Of a DNA stretch of 64,000 bases, positions 18,844 to 29,095 are shown in pieces; position 1 is the stretch's first letter, and each line of letters opens with the position of its first letter. Under the pieces are notes generated by a model, which had not been told where the DNA came from, made no database searches, and worked only from the letters and a program-made list of their open reading frames with translations. This DNA is from Phycisphaerales bacterium. GTDB taxonomy: Bacteria; Planctomycetota; Phycisphaerae; Phycisphaerales; SM1A02. Both the position numbers and the translations under genes were made by a program. The stretch lies in assembly GCA_014238125.1 (NCBI GenBank), contig JABABS010000034.1:62001-126000 (forward strand). Direction: 5' to 3'.

Positions 18844-21375
18844 ATGTTTGAAAGACTTACAGATCGCGCTCGCAAAGTAATGGCTCTTGCTAATCAAGAA
18901 GCCCAACGCTTTAATCACGAATACATTGGCACTGAGCATATCTTGTTAGGGCTCGTGAAGGAAGGTTCGGGTGTCGGAGCAAATGTGCTCAAACACCTCG
19001 AAATTGACCTTCGCAAGGTTCGGCTTGAAGTCGAAAAGCTCGTCAAAAGCGGTCCTGATATGGTCACGATGGGCAAGTTGCCACAAACACCTCGTGCCAA
19101 GAAAGTTATCGAATACGCGATAGAGGAAGCTCGTTCGCTAAATCACAATTACGTTGGTACTGAACACCTTCTTCTCGGTTTACTCCGTGAACAAGATGGT
19201 GTTGCAGCGCAGGTTCTAATGAACCTTGGTCTGAAACTCGATGATGTTCGCGAAGAAGTTTTAAACCTTCTTGGAGCAGGTGTCGACAGTGACATCGAAA
19301 TGAGCGGCGAAGAAGAAGAAATGCCATCCGAAAGTGAAGGTGGCGGACGACCATCACCCCGCAGTCGTGGTAAAAGCAAAACTCCTGCACTTGATAGTTT
19401 TGGTCGCGATCTTACTGAACTCGCAAAGAAAGATGAACTTGACCCCGTCATCGGTCGCCATAACGAAATTGAGCGACTCATCCAAGTCCTTTGCCGGCGG
19501 ACAAAAAATAACCCTGTTTTGCTTGGCGAAGCAGGCGTTGGTAAAACTGCAATCATTGAAGGGCTCGCACAACGCATCATTGCTTGTGAAGTACCCGATC
19601 TTTTACATGACCGACGTGTTGTTGTTCTCGACCTTGCAATGATGGTTGCAGGCACGAAATACCGAGGCCAATTTGAAGAACGTATCAAAGCTGTGATGAA
19701 TGAAGTTCGTCGTGCTAAAAACATCCTTCTCTTTATAGATGAACTCCACACCCTTGTTGGTGCTGGTGGCGCGGAAGGTGCGATCGACGCATCTAATGTT
19801 TTGAAGCCCGCGCTTTCACGCGGTGAAATCCAGTGCATCGGTGCTACTACATTTGATGAATATCGAAAGTACATTGAAAAAGACGCAGCGCTTGAGCGTC
19901 GCTTCCAGTCTATCGCTGTCAATCCTCCAAATACTGAAGATACGATTGCCATTCTAAAAGGTCTTCGCGAACGATACGAAACACACCATCGTGTAAAAAT
20001 CACCGACGAAGCAATTAATGCTGCAGTTGATCTTTCAAACCGATACATTTCTTCACGTGTACAACCTGATAAATCAATCGACGTGATTGACGAAGCTGGC
20101 GCTCGTGTTCGACTTAAGTCAATGACAAAGCCCCCTTCAATGGCAGACCTTGAAGAAAAATTAGAATTGCTCAAGGTGAAAAAGGATGAAGCTGTCAAAA
20201 ATGCGGATTACGAAGCAGCTGCTTCCCTTCGCGATGAATCAGAACAAATCCGTAAGGAAAAAGACACTGTTCAAAAAGAGTGGCGTGAAAAAATGAATGA
20301 AGTCAACGGTATTGTTGATGAAGATGTCATTGCTGAAGTTATGTCGTGCATGACTGGTGTTCCACTCACTCGGCTTGAAGAAGGTGAATCAGAACGACTC
20401 CTTAATCTTGAAAATGAATTGCACCGCACTGTCATTAGCCAACATGATGCAATTACCCAAATCGCACGTGCGATTCGAAAAGCTCGCAGTGGTCTTAAAG
20501 ATCCAAACCGCCCAATGGGCTCATTTTTGTTCTTGGGTCCAACTGGTGTTGGAAAGACGTTGCTTGCAAAAGCACTGACTGATTTTATGTTTGGTGATCC
20601 TGATTCAATGATTTACCTCGATATGTCTGAGTATATGGAGAAGCACTCAATCTCACGATTGGTCGGCGCTCCTCCCGGATATGTTGGTTACGAAGAAGGC
20701 GGACAATTGACTGAAAAAGTACGTCGTCACCCATATTCAGTAGTTCTGTTTGATGAAGTTGAAAAAGCACACGGCGACCTCTTCAACATGCTTCTCCAAA
20801 TCATGGAAGAAGGTCGTTTGACTGATTCATTCGGTCGCCAAGTGGATTTCCGAAATACGATTGTCATTCTGACTTCGAATATCGGGGCAGATATGATCAA
20901 AGGTGGCCAATCTTTTGGTTTCGGTAAACGTGAAGAAACAATAGATTACGACAAGTTACAAAAACAACTCCTAGCAGAAACTGAAAAGTTTTTCCGCCCA
21001 GAGTTTATTAACCGCCTTGATGATGTGATCGTCTTCCGTCCACTCACCAAAGATGATCTGTATCAAATCATCGATATCGAACTAGGAAAAGTTGATTCAC
21101 GGCTCAAGGCTAAAGGCATGGAAATGCACCTTGACAAGAATGCAAAGGATTTCCTTATCGAAAAGGGTTATAACCCTGACTTTGGAGCTCGTCCACTTCG
21201 TCGTGCACTAAGTAGTTTCATCGAGGATCCAATGGCAGAGTCACTACTTGCAGGTGACTATAAAAGCGGTGACCGCATCGATATTACGCATAAAGAAGAT
21301 GACGATCACTTGTTCTTTACTTCAACTCACAAAGAACCTGAAGAAGAAAAAGAACACGAAACGACCGAAGCATAA
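18844..21375 (+). CDS. clpC: ATP-dependent Clp protease ATPase subunit ClpC
   Basis: An 843-residue HSP100 unfoldase that feeds substrates to ClpP. It has a double Clp_N repeat (1-150, with [14 protein letters not shown] and [14 protein letters not shown]), a first AAA domain with GEAGVGKT near residue 228, a UVR-motif middle region, a second AAA domain with GPTGVGKT near residue 566, and a C-terminal small domain with an acidic tail. The middle UVR region marks it as ClpC rather than ClpA or ClpB. The ATG at 18844 has a GTGGAGAA ribosome binding site. Neither clpP nor an mcsB/ctsR regulator cluster is nearby. Confidence 0.97.
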   Translation: MFERLTDRARKVMALANQEAQRFNHEYIGTEHILLGLVKEGSGVGANVLKHLEIDLRKVRLEVEKLVKSGPDMVTMGKLPQTPRAKKVIEYAIEEARSLNHNYVGTEHLLLGLLREQDGVAAQVLMNLGLKLDDVREEVLNLLGAGVDSDIEMSGEEEEMPSESEGGGRPSPRSRGKSKTPALDSFGRDLTELAKKDELDPVIGRHNEIERLIQVLCRRTKNNPVLLGEAGVGKTAIIEGLAQRIIACEVPDLLHDRRVVVLDLAMMVAGTKYRGQFEERIKAVMNEVRRAKNILLFIDELHTLVGAGGAEGAIDASNVLKPALSRGEIQCIGATTFDEYRKYIEKDAALERRFQSIAVNPPNTEDTIAILKGLRERYETHHRVKITDEAINAAVDLSNRYISSRVQPDKSIDVIDEAGARVRLKSMTKPPSMADLEEKLELLKVKKDEAVKNADYEAAASLRDESEQIRKEKDTVQKEWREKMNEVNGIVDEDVIAEVMSCMTGVPLTRLEEGESERLLNLENELHRTVISQHDAITQIARAIRKARSGLKDPNRPMGSFLFLGPTGVGKTLLAKALTDFMFGDPDSMIYLDMSEYMEKHSISRLVGAPPGYVGYEEGGQLTEKVRRHPYSVVLFDEVEKAHGDLFNMLLQIMEEGRLTDSFGRQVDFRNTIVILTSNIGADMIKGGQSFGFGKREETIDYDKLQKQLLAETEKFFRPEFINRLDDVIVFRPLTKDDLYQIIDIELGKVDSRLKAKGMEMHLDKNAKDFLIEKGYNPDFGARPLRRALSSFIEDPMAESLLAGDYKSGDRIDITHKEDDDHLFFTSTHKEPEEEKEHETTEA

Positions 21376-21402
21376 ACCCTCACACAACTTTCAATAAACC
21401 AG

Positions 21403-21435
21403 CGCGGATGCTTATGCATCCGCGTTGTTTTTGTT
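21403..21435 (+). terminator. Strong intrinsic terminator after clpC
   Basis: A perfect 9-bp stem CGCGGATGC/GCATCCGCG (21403-21411 and 21416-21424) with a TTAT loop is followed by TTGTTTTTGTT. Confidence 0.9.
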
Positions 21436-21486
21436 ACAAGAAATCTACTCAAGAAGGGCTGTGGTGTCCCTAGTACGGTTTTTAGG

Positions 21487-22164
21487 TCAAAAAGGGACTT
21501 TGGATTCGAAGGTCATTGATTCTAAAGACACGGGGTGAACGACCGTAAGCGAAACCGCGTGAAGCAACAAGCGAGGTGCCATTGCTTGTTGTTCAGTTGT
21601 TGCATACAGATCATCTCCAAGAATTGGATGCCCAATTTCACGCAAGTGTAAACGAAGTTGATGTGAGCGACCTGTTTTTGGATACAGCGCAAGGCGGGTA
21701 CGATCATCCTCCCGCTCAAGTACTTTCCATTTCGTCAGCGACGGTTTTCCTTGTTCATGATCAACGCATTGTCTTGGACGATTCTCCATGTCCTTTCGAA
21801 TTGGTAAATCTATCGTGCCAGTATCTTCTTTGACTACTCCAAATACAATCGCAGCATATGTCTTCTGCACTTCTCGGTCTTGAAATTGTCTACTCAATTC
21901 TCGATGTGTTTCTTTATCATTCGCCATTATCATGACCCCAGACGTATCACGATCTAGCCGGTGCACAATGCGAGCGCCCTCAACAGCTGAAGCAACGCGA
22001 ACTGCAACACAATCTCGTTTTTCAAAACCTATACCCGGAACTGAAAGTAAACCCGTTGGCTTATCCAATACCACTATCGTTTCGTCACGATAAATGACTG
22101 GAATTTCATACGGGGTATGCTCAAAGTTCGTAGAATGTGTAGTTCGATCATTCAAGGAGTACAC
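21487..22164 (-). CDS. RluA-family RNA pseudouridine synthase
   Basis: About 225 residues with the RluA-family catalytic motif HRLDRDTSG (catalytic Asp), YRDETIVVLDKPTGLLSVPG at the N terminus and KTGRSHQLRLHL near the C terminus. It would isomerise uridines in 23S rRNA or tRNA. There is no S4 domain, as in RluA and TruC. The start is uncertain: GTG 22164 or TTG 22167 sit on top of the divergent gene's start codon, and neither has a clear ribosome binding site. Confidence 0.88.
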   Translation of the reverse strand: MYSLNDRTTHSTNFEHTPYEIPVIYRDETIVVLDKPTGLLSVPGIGFEKRDCVAVRVASAVEGARIVHRLDRDTSGVMIMANDKETHRELSRQFQDREVQKTYAAIVFGVVKEDTGTIDLPIRKDMENRPRQCVDHEQGKPSLTKWKVLEREDDRTRLALYPKTGRSHQLRLHLREIGHPILGDDLYATTEQQAMAPRLLLHAVSLTVVHPVSLESMTFESKVPF

Positions 22165-22166
22165 CA

Positions 22167-23294
22167 ATGATTACATATTGTATTGTTTTCTTATCCACTG
22201 TTTTCTCATCTATCAGTGACACTTTACACCCAGATGAAGCGGGAAACATTGGCACCCCCGTTTTACTCACTGATCCTGCCTTCTTCTTGAAAGCTGGCGA
22301 GAGTTATTTTGATCCCTCAGGAAAGCGAGTCATTTTTCAAGCAATTGAACATCCGGATGAGGGTGAAATTGCAGATGATAATTATGGAATGTACCTTGGC
22401 GACCTCACGTTTGATGAAACTGGCACGATCAATGGTCTTACCAACATCAAACGGATAAGCAATGAAGGATCTGCAAACACTTGCGGTTGGTTCCACCCCA
22501 CAGAAAAGTCGCTTGTTATGTTTGCAACAACAACTACGCCGATTGTCGAAAAAGACATTCCCGGCTACCAACGAGAATCGGGACGGTATCGTTGGGCATT
22601 TCCACCGGAGATGAACATTGTTTCGTGCGATCTATCAAATAACAATACGGCAACAGAAATAGTGACTGACCAAGAGCACTACCTTGCAGAAGGTTCGTGG
22701 AGCCCAAGTGGAAGGCACGTGTTGTACTGTTCACTTAAAAGCGGAATCGGTGACATTTATGTCACCGATTTAAAAACTGGTACTACACGTTTGATTGTTG
22801 GTGACGATGGATATGATGGTGGTCCGTTCTTTTCACCAGACGGCAAGCGTATTGTGTATCGGTCTGATCGAAGAGGAAACGATCTTCTTCAACTCTACGT
22901 TGCCGACCTTGTATTCGATGATGAAGGATCAATCATTGGAATTTCAAAAGAATATCAACTAACTGATAATGTCCACGTTAACTGGGGACCATTTTGGCAT
23001 CCAAACGGTCGGTTTCTTATCTACGCAACTAGTGAAGTAAGTCATCGAAATTACGAATTATTCCTCTGTGATGCCGATAGCGGGGAGCATGATGGAACAA
23101 CAAGGTACGGAACTCGAAAACGGCGTGTAACTCATGCCGATGGTTTTGACGGTCTCCCTGTCTTTAATACGGAAGGTGATGTGTTAATGTGGACAAGCAA
23201 ACGAAACACTGGAACAAGTCAACTTTGGACTGCTCCATTTACTTTTGATCTTGATGCTGAACCACAAATGCCAAGTAATCCGCACGTTCAATAA
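22167..23294 (+). CDS. Secreted PD40/TolB-type beta-propeller protein
   Basis: A 375-residue protein with a hydrophobic export signal (1-16) and repeated PD40 blades: SYFDPSGKRVIFQAIE, GSWSPSGRHVLYCSLK, PFFSPDGKRIVYRSDR and PFWHPNGRFLIYATSE. These resemble TolB and the propellers of prolyl oligopeptidases. It has no peptidase domain, so it is probably a periplasmic binding scaffold. A clear AGGAG lies before the ATG. It is translationally coupled (TAATG) to the lipoprotein gene that follows. Confidence 0.75.
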   Translation: MITYCIVFLSTVFSSISDTLHPDEAGNIGTPVLLTDPAFFLKAGESYFDPSGKRVIFQAIEHPDEGEIADDNYGMYLGDLTFDETGTINGLTNIKRISNEGSANTCGWFHPTEKSLVMFATTTTPIVEKDIPGYQRESGRYRWAFPPEMNIVSCDLSNNNTATEIVTDQEHYLAEGSWSPSGRHVLYCSLKSGIGDIYVTDLKTGTTRLIVGDDGYDGGPFFSPDGKRIVYRSDRRGNDLLQLYVADLVFDDEGSIIGISKEYQLTDNVHVNWGPFWHPNGRFLIYATSEVSHRNYELFLCDADSGEHDGTTRYGTRKRRVTHADGFDGLPVFNTEGDVLMWTSKRNTGTSQLWTAPFTFDLDAEPQMPSNPHVQ

Positions 23295-23887
23295 TGATAC
23301 GAGTTCTGCTCATTTTTTGTTTGGCGATTCCCGCTTGTAAAACACAACGCGTTGAATACCACAAAAGACCAGCGTGGCATTACACAATGGACAGAAACAT
23401 AGCCGACGAAATTGTGCAAGATGATGGAACAGTCGTAAAGTACAGTACCGTTGGAGGTACAAGGAGCGCCGCGGTTTCTCAGTACCTTGATGGCATCGAA
23501 CTGCGAAGCGAAGATGAGATTACTGGCGAAGTCACCCTTCGCGCTGTACTTGCTGAACATATTTTAGAACAAACACTTATTTGTTTACGTGATCGTGATT
23601 GGGATTTGTTGTACGACCAAGTACTTTCCTCTGCGACTCGTGAAAATTATGAATCAAAAGAGCATGGACGAGAAGAGTTTCATGCATTTTTCAATACATA
23701 TAGGAAAGAACTAGGTAAGACAGTCCAGCGACTACTTCGCGGAAAATCATTTGGCGATGTTACGCACAAAACTGTTGGTAATTACACGATTATTACGTTC
23801 GCACCCGGGTCACTTGGAAACTTTAAGTTTCACACAGTTAAACTTGTTCGCGAAGGTGAATTTCTCAAACTTGCTGTGATTGAATAA
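23294..23887 (+). CDS. Putative lipoprotein, unknown function
   Basis: A 197-residue protein with a short signal and lipobox (LAIPAC, Cys at residue 15), so probably lipid-anchored. The body is charged and mixed alpha/beta, with no family I recognise. The ATG overlaps the stop of the PD40 protein by one base, so the two very likely act together in the envelope. It ends 2 bp from the convergent FIST gene. Confidence 0.6.
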   Translation: MIRVLLIFCLAIPACKTQRVEYHKRPAWHYTMDRNIADEIVQDDGTVVKYSTVGGTRSAAVSQYLDGIELRSEDEITGEVTLRAVLAEHILEQTLICLRDRDWDLLYDQVLSSATRENYESKEHGREEFHAFFNTYRKELGKTVQRLLRGKSFGDVTHKTVGNYTIITFAPGSLGNFKFHTVKLVREGEFLKLAVIE

Positions 23888-23889
23888 CG

Positions 23890-25056
23890 TTACTCTGCCC
23901 GAAACGTTGTCAAACACGCAGTGTGTCCATGTAAAAATGACCTGCCACCAACGGGGCCGATTTCACCGGCAGCGAAAAATCCAGCAATTGGAACTTCACC
24001 TAATCGTTCACGAATAATGGTCAAATCGTGGTCGTCTTCATGAAACAAGTTTCGACCGCGACCATTACAAGTCACGAGTAAACCTGCAAAAGGTGTTTCA
24101 TCAAGTTGTTGTGCATCGAGTAACAGTTGCAAATCTTCAACAGCGGTTTGCGCATCTCGAACATGAAACTGCACCGTTTTTCCTAATCGATAAAATTCGC
24201 CTGCTGCAACGCCTTTCCGCTTTCGATCTAATCCCATGACTGATCGAACGAGAAAATCTCCCCTGCCAAAATGGTTTTTGTGCTCATCAATAACACCTCC
24301 AAGAAGAAGGCCTCCTTCTAATAACGCCCTTTCGTGGTCTGTCACGCTTCTTGACAGTTCTGCAAGTTGATCAAGCGCAGGTTTTCCACCAAGTTCAAGG
24401 ACAACATTTCCATCCACCTTCGTCACCCGCAGCGGCTTACCAATTGGTCTACAGCCTTGGCTCACGATGCAGTCAAACTGAACGGGGCCGGAAACAGTTA
24501 AGCCCACACCGCCTGTTTTCAAAGATTTATCATTCAAGACAATTCGATTAAATGATGCTTGAGAAGCCCCAGAAGCCATCCCACCTATGATTGGAAGCGA
24601 TGGTTCTCGGCAATTGGTCAGTGCTGGAAGTAACCTTGTAATCGGCGTTGAAAATGGATCGGCAAAGAAAAACGCTGCCTTTGTGTCATCTCGTAAACCT
24701 ATCCATTCAGGTATTTTTTCCGGTCTAGATATTGGGATAGGTTTTTCTGGCGTGGTCGTCCAAGGTGTCAATATCACGTTCGGCAGGTGCATTGCGATCG
24801 CTGAAAGCCCCGCAACTCCTTCAAGTTCAAGGTCGCATCCAACAACTGCTTCGGTTGTTAAACCAATGATGACTTTTGGTGATAATGTGCGGCGAATATC
24901 TGCAACCGCTTGTTCTAACGTTTCACGGTGGTGAAAACTCGCAAACACAAAGACGAGATCCGACGGACCCGCCATTGCACCGGCAAGTAGCTGCGAAACT
25001 TCAATTGAGGCAGTTCGTGTATCAAGATGTTCGCTGATTGCCGCAGCACCTCGCAT
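23890..25056 (-). CDS. FIST-domain sensory protein (FIST_N plus FIST_C)
   Basis: A 388-residue cytoplasmic protein with FIST_N (about 30-210, with VIIGLTTEAVVGCDLE and LPIIGGMASGAS) and FIST_C (about 225-370, with GGLLLGGVIDEH and PIAGFFAAGEIGPVGG). FIST is a ligand-sensing domain that the literature proposes binds small molecules such as amino acids, partly from its gene neighbours. No output domain is fused. It lies 10 bp downstream of L-lysine 6-transaminase on the same strand, with AGGA eight bases before the ATG, so the two should be co-transcribed. Confidence 0.85.
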   Translation of the reverse strand: MRGAAAISEHLDTRTASIEVSQLLAGAMAGPSDLVFVFASFHHRETLEQAVADIRRTLSPKVIIGLTTEAVVGCDLELEGVAGLSAIAMHLPNVILTPWTTTPEKPIPISRPEKIPEWIGLRDDTKAAFFFADPFSTPITRLLPALTNCREPSLPIIGGMASGASQASFNRIVLNDKSLKTGGVGLTVSGPVQFDCIVSQGCRPIGKPLRVTKVDGNVVLELGGKPALDQLAELSRSVTDHERALLEGGLLLGGVIDEHKNHFGRGDFLVRSVMGLDRKRKGVAAGEFYRLGKTVQFHVRDAQTAVEDLQLLLDAQQLDETPFAGLLVTCNGRGRNLFHEDDHDLTIIRERLGEVPIAGFFAAGEIGPVGGRSFLHGHTACLTTFRAE

Positions 25057-25066
25057 CGATTATTCC

Positions 25067-26395
25067 TTAGACAGTTGCAGCCATTGACTTGGATGCATTT
25101 CGTGTTCGATTCAACAGTTCACTTGCGTCTTCCATCGTCATCACTAAGGGTAGACGGAAACGTACTGATCTTTTTCCACAAGGCAGTGCAAGCACTTTTT
25201 CTTTGAACAAAGATTGCAGCATGTTTGCACGTTGATCTGGATTTTCCATTGTGAATGCAATCAAGGAACCTTTGCCTCGCACACTTGTATAAATTTCGGT
25301 TTCTTTTTGGATGTCGCGCAATCCCGCGACTATGTAATCTCCAACTTTTGTTACAAGATCTGCAATGTTATCTCGTTCAATTATTTTGATAAATTGCGTA
25401 CAACGCACCATATCTACGAGATTACCGCCCCACGTTGAATTAATACGGCTTGAAAGTTTGAAGACGTTATCAGGAACTTCATCTATTCGGCTTCCTGCAT
25501 AAATACCACAAGTTTGAGTCTTTTTGCCAAAGGAAACAACGTCAGGTCTTACGCCAGAATGTTGCCAAAGCCAGGGTTTTCCTGAGCCATAGAATCCTGT
25601 TTGCACTTCGTCAAAAATCAACAACGCTTCTCGTTCGTCAGCATATTGACGAAGTTTTTGAAGAAATTCATCGCGGAAATGATTGTCACCACCTTCGCCC
25701 TGCATCGGTTCGATAACAATCGCAGCAATTTTATTTGAATGTTCATCAAAAGCACGTTCTATTTCAGCGCATGTATTCGCTTCCATCGCTGCAACGTCAT
25801 TGCAAATATTTCCTTCTACATCAAACTCACAATGAGGAGTAGAAACTCGTGGCCAATTAAACTTTGGAAACAAACCGATTTTGTCAGGAAGAGTGTTAGT
25901 CAAACTCATTGTGTATCCACTTCGACCGTGGAACGCTTGTTCAAAATGCAAAACTCCCAAATCGTTGACATCATCTAAGAAATTTGTCCTACCGAGCTTT
26001 CTTGCTTTCCAATCAAAGGCGGTCTTCAATGCATTTTCCACTGCAAGGGCACCACCTGAAACCCAGAAGTGATGTGAAAATCCTTCTGGTGTTACCTTCG
26101 AACCAAATGCTTCAACAAATTCTGCAAGCGCGGTGGTGTATAAATCTGAATTTGCAACTTTGTTTCGTGAGACTTTCAGAATAGCATTACTGAATTCGTC
26201 TTCCATCAACTCCGGATGATTAAAACCAAGAGGCCAAGATGCAAAACATGTGAAGGCATCTAAAAAATCTTCGCCTTTTGCAGAGTCGTGTATCCACACA
26301 CCTTTTGATTTATCAAGATCTACGACCATGTCATAACCATCAGCAAGTTGGTAGCGACTCAATAATTTGTGGACTTCATTTGGTTGAACGGTCAT
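25067..26395 (-). CDS. lat: L-lysine 6-transaminase
   Basis: A 442-residue class III PLP aminotransferase. It follows the Lat family from end to end: FASWPLGFNHPELMED, VSGGALAVENALKTAFDWKA, FHGRSGYTMSLTNT, IVIEPMQGEGGDNHFR, LIFDEVQTGF, VSFGKKTQTCG with the PLP lysine (291 or 292), and SRINSTWGGNLVDMVR. Lat transfers the epsilon-amino group of L-lysine to 2-oxoglutarate, giving piperideine-6-carboxylate. It serves lysine degradation or osmolyte/antibiotic precursor routes. No downstream dehydrogenase is in the window. A perfect TATAAT lies upstream at 26465-26460. Confidence 0.93.
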   Translation of the reverse strand: MTVQPNEVHKLLSRYQLADGYDMVVDLDKSKGVWIHDSAKGEDFLDAFTCFASWPLGFNHPELMEDEFSNAILKVSRNKVANSDLYTTALAEFVEAFGSKVTPEGFSHHFWVSGGALAVENALKTAFDWKARKLGRTNFLDDVNDLGVLHFEQAFHGRSGYTMSLTNTLPDKIGLFPKFNWPRVSTPHCEFDVEGNICNDVAAMEANTCAEIERAFDEHSNKIAAIVIEPMQGEGGDNHFRDEFLQKLRQYADEREALLIFDEVQTGFYGSGKPWLWQHSGVRPDVVSFGKKTQTCGIYAGSRIDEVPDNVFKLSSRINSTWGGNLVDMVRCTQFIKIIERDNIADLVTKVGDYIVAGLRDIQKETEIYTSVRGKGSLIAFTMENPDQRANMLQSLFKEKVLALPCGKRSVRFRLPLVMTMEDASELLNRTRNASKSMAATV

Positions 26396-26459
26396 GATTT
26401 GCCTTTCGATGGGGATAGGGAAGATTACTGATTATTGGCATTCGATGCCCAACTTTGAG

Positions 26460-26465
26460 ATTATA
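26460..26465 (-). promoter_or_regulatory. Candidate -10 element of the lat operon
   Basis: TATAAT on the minus strand lies about 65 bp upstream of the lat ATG. The -35 region is T-rich and poor. The 260-bp gap 26396-26655 holds this element and a GCGT/ACGC hairpin just before the next plus-strand gene. Confidence 0.4.
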
Positions 26466-26655
26466 CCAAACCAAAGTGGCTAAAAATACCTATTAACCCC
26501 CACTAATCTATGATAAAACGGGATCTTAGGTAAATAGAACTTGACGTAGAGGCATACTAATAAGACACTGTTCAACCATTGATTAGGGTCGGCTCTCGGC
26601 TCTGTGGAAATTTGTAAGTACGCGTTGAAAAACACGCAATTGGAGGTAGCCCGAT

Positions 26656-28029
26656 ATGGCTATTCGAAGCGGCGCCGGAACTGGTGTCATAGTATCACTT
26701 GTTGTATTCGTCCTCACCACCGTCTTTCTGTTGGTGCTTAGCATCGTGTTCTACACTGGCAAAGTAGATCAAACAGAAGCAACTGAGAAGGCAAAGTTAG
26801 ATCTTCACGCATTTATTACTTCTGAAGAACAAAACCTTGACTCGTTTCAACAGATTCTTGCTTCTGCAAAATCTGATCGAGTTTCAGTTGCTGAATACTT
26901 GAATTCAGATCTCGAAACACTTAAGGTCATTGTGTCAGGCGCACCTGATACATCAACAGAGTCTGTCAGAACACACTTTAGCAGTTCGCTAGGAAACGGT
27001 GGTTCGCTTTTTCTCGCACACGATCGATTAAATCGGCAATTACAAGAACGACAACAAGAGTTAGACGCAAGAGTTTCAGAACTTAATGCAGCTCGAGATC
27101 AAATTGCGTCCCTTGAACAAATATTAAGCGATTCTGGCGCGGCAACAACGCAAGCACTAGAAGCAAATAAATCACAATGGCTGGACATCCAAAATGAATC
27201 TGAAGTTCTTGCGCAAAACATGGATGAACACTTTGCAAGCCGAGTAAAACGAGACGACCGTCTTTTGGGCGGTAAAACTTCTTTGATCCAACAATTAGAA
27301 AATGAACGAGATCGATTAATCATAGAAAAAACAGTGTTTGCAAACGACGCTGCAGATCTCCGTGAACAAATCAATGCAAGCAGAATGTCTTCTATTGATC
27401 CCGCGATGCTCGTAGATGGAACGGTACTTGATGCCGTTGGAGTTGACAGGGTTTTTATAGATCTTGGTTCTCAAGACCACATCGTGCTTGGCATGTCGTT
27501 TGAAATTTATAATGACCCGTCTCAACTCCGCGTGAATGAAGATGGCGAATTACCTCGCGGAAAAGCAAGTATTGAGATTATTAAAGTTGGTGAAACAACC
27601 TCAACTGCAAAAGTCACAAGATCAACTCCTGGACGCCCAATCGTTCGCGATAATATTATTGTCAATGCAGTCTACGACCCACACTACCAATACAAGTTTA
27701 TGGTTCATGGTTTGTTTGATGCCAACGGCGACGGAGTGCCCGAACACAACAACTCGTTTATTAAAGACAGAATTACGATGTGGGGTGGCATTGTTGTAAA
27801 GAACCAAGAGATCTTGCCGGGCGACCTTGACTTCCTCGTGCTTGGAATCCAACCCTTAGAGCCACGACCACTTCCAAGAAATGCGGGTGATACCATGATT
27901 GATGATTATGCACGCAAACAACAAGCATTTTCTAACTACAGTTCACTTCTTGAACAGGCACAGGATGTAAAAATTCCAATTCTAAATTCAAACCGTCTTG
28001 ATGTTCTTACAGGACAACCAACCAAGTAA
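26656..28029 (+). CDS. Membrane-anchored coiled-coil protein, unknown function
   Basis: A 457-residue protein with one N-terminal transmembrane helix (about 10-33) and long coiled coils (about 120-260, rich in Gln, Glu and Leu). A beta-rich segment follows (GTVLDAVGVDRVFIDLGSQD to IVNAVYDP) that resembles the FlgT C-terminal or SH3-like class. The C-terminal part (ITMWGGIVV...FLVLG) has a faint BRCT-like pattern. A calcium-loop-like DANGDG lies near residue 355. The ribosome binding site GGAGG is clear. Function unknown; it appears to stand alone before the acyltransferase gene. Confidence 0.6.
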   Translation: MAIRSGAGTGVIVSLVVFVLTTVFLLVLSIVFYTGKVDQTEATEKAKLDLHAFITSEEQNLDSFQQILASAKSDRVSVAEYLNSDLETLKVIVSGAPDTSTESVRTHFSSSLGNGGSLFLAHDRLNRQLQERQQELDARVSELNAARDQIASLEQILSDSGAATTQALEANKSQWLDIQNESEVLAQNMDEHFASRVKRDDRLLGGKTSLIQQLENERDRLIIEKTVFANDAADLREQINASRMSSIDPAMLVDGTVLDAVGVDRVFIDLGSQDHIVLGMSFEIYNDPSQLRVNEDGELPRGKASIEIIKVGETTSTAKVTRSTPGRPIVRDNIIVNAVYDPHYQYKFMVHGLFDANGDGVPEHNNSFIKDRITMWGGIVVKNQEILPGDLDFLVLGIQPLEPRPLPRNAGDTMIDDYARKQQAFSNYSSLLEQAQDVKIPILNSNRLDVLTGQPTK

Positions 28030-28079
28030 AACCTTGAGGTTTTGCTGCCAACACATTCGTTGGCGAATCGAGTTATCGC

Positions 28080-29081
28080 GTGGCACGGAATCAATCCGCA
28101 CTTCTGAACTGGTCTCAATATATTCCTTTGCGAGCAATTGCATCGGTCATCGGGTGTTCGCCAATGGGATTCAACATGCGAACTGCTTCACTCGTTGGTG
28201 ATTGTTATTACAACTTTGTCAAACGTCGACGTGAGGGTGCAATCAATAATATTGCTCGTAGTTTCCCTGAGTGGGATCATGACAAAGTAAAAGCCACTGC
28301 GCAAGCTTCCATGCAGCACATGTTTCAACTTTTTGTTGCTGAAGCAATTCAAATGCCCTCGCTGATCACCCCCTCATCGTGGCAAAAGTACATTCAATAT
28401 TCTGGAGTCGAAAAAATAACAGAGCGGTTAGTCAACAATAAACCTGTTATTTTTATTACGGGGCACTGTGGAAATTGGGAATTACTTGGATACTCTCTTT
28501 CTGTGCTTGGACATTCAATTGCAGCCGTTGCGAGACCTCTAGACAATCCACTGATCAATGATTGGGTTCTCGGAATTCGTGAAAAACATGGCCTCCAAAT
28601 TATTACTAAGTGGGGATCAGTCCCCATTTTACAAGACGTCATTTCCGATGGAGGAAGCGTCGGTTTTATCGCAGATCAAAATGCTGGGGGCCGAGGCATG
28701 TACGTTCCTTTCTTCGGAAAGCTAGCCTCAACGTACAAGTCAATTGGATTACTTGCAATGCGATACGAAGTACCTGTTGCGTGCGTGCATGCGAAACGAA
28801 TAGATGGTCAATTTAAATATGAAATTTCAATGACTGATTACATTGAACCACATGATTGGCAGGAGCAACCCGATCCACTCTATTACATTACAGCAAGGTA
28901 CAACAAGGCAATCGAAACAATGGTGCGAAACGCTCCAGAGCAGTATCTCTGGTTACATCGTAGGTGGAAAAGTCGACCCCAATTTGAACTAGAAGGGTCG
29001 CCAATGCCAAATCGTCTTCGTAGACAACTTGAATCCCTCCCCTGGCTCAAAGATCAGGAACTTCAAGCCCTCATTGGGTGA
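28080..29081 (+). CDS. LpxL/HtrB-family lysophospholipid (lipid A) acyltransferase
   Basis: A 333-residue protein with the catalytic HX4E motif in ITGHCGNWELLG, a substrate motif GFIADQNAGGRGMYVPFFG and the C-terminal EQYLWLHRRWKSRP, all typical of the LpxL/LpxM group. It would add secondary acyl chains to lipid A at the inner membrane, consistent with lpxI in this window. The start is GTG 28080 without a visible ribosome binding site. The usual N-terminal membrane helix is only weakly hydrophobic. Confidence 0.88.
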   Translation: MARNQSALLNWSQYIPLRAIASVIGCSPMGFNMRTASLVGDCYYNFVKRRREGAINNIARSFPEWDHDKVKATAQASMQHMFQLFVAEAIQMPSLITPSSWQKYIQYSGVEKITERLVNNKPVIFITGHCGNWELLGYSLSVLGHSIAAVARPLDNPLINDWVLGIREKHGLQIITKWGSVPILQDVISDGGSVGFIADQNAGGRGMYVPFFGKLASTYKSIGLLAMRYEVPVACVHAKRIDGQFKYEISMTDYIEPHDWQEQPDPLYYITARYNKAIETMVRNAPEQYLWLHRRWKSRPQFELEGSPMPNRLRRQLESLPWLKDQELQALIG

Positions 29082-29095
29082 TAGGATGTGCAGTT

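Noticed and set aside
19149..20198. A 349-codon frame opposite clpC
   Set aside because: Arg- and Ser-rich composition and no recognisable domain; clpC is intact on the other strand.
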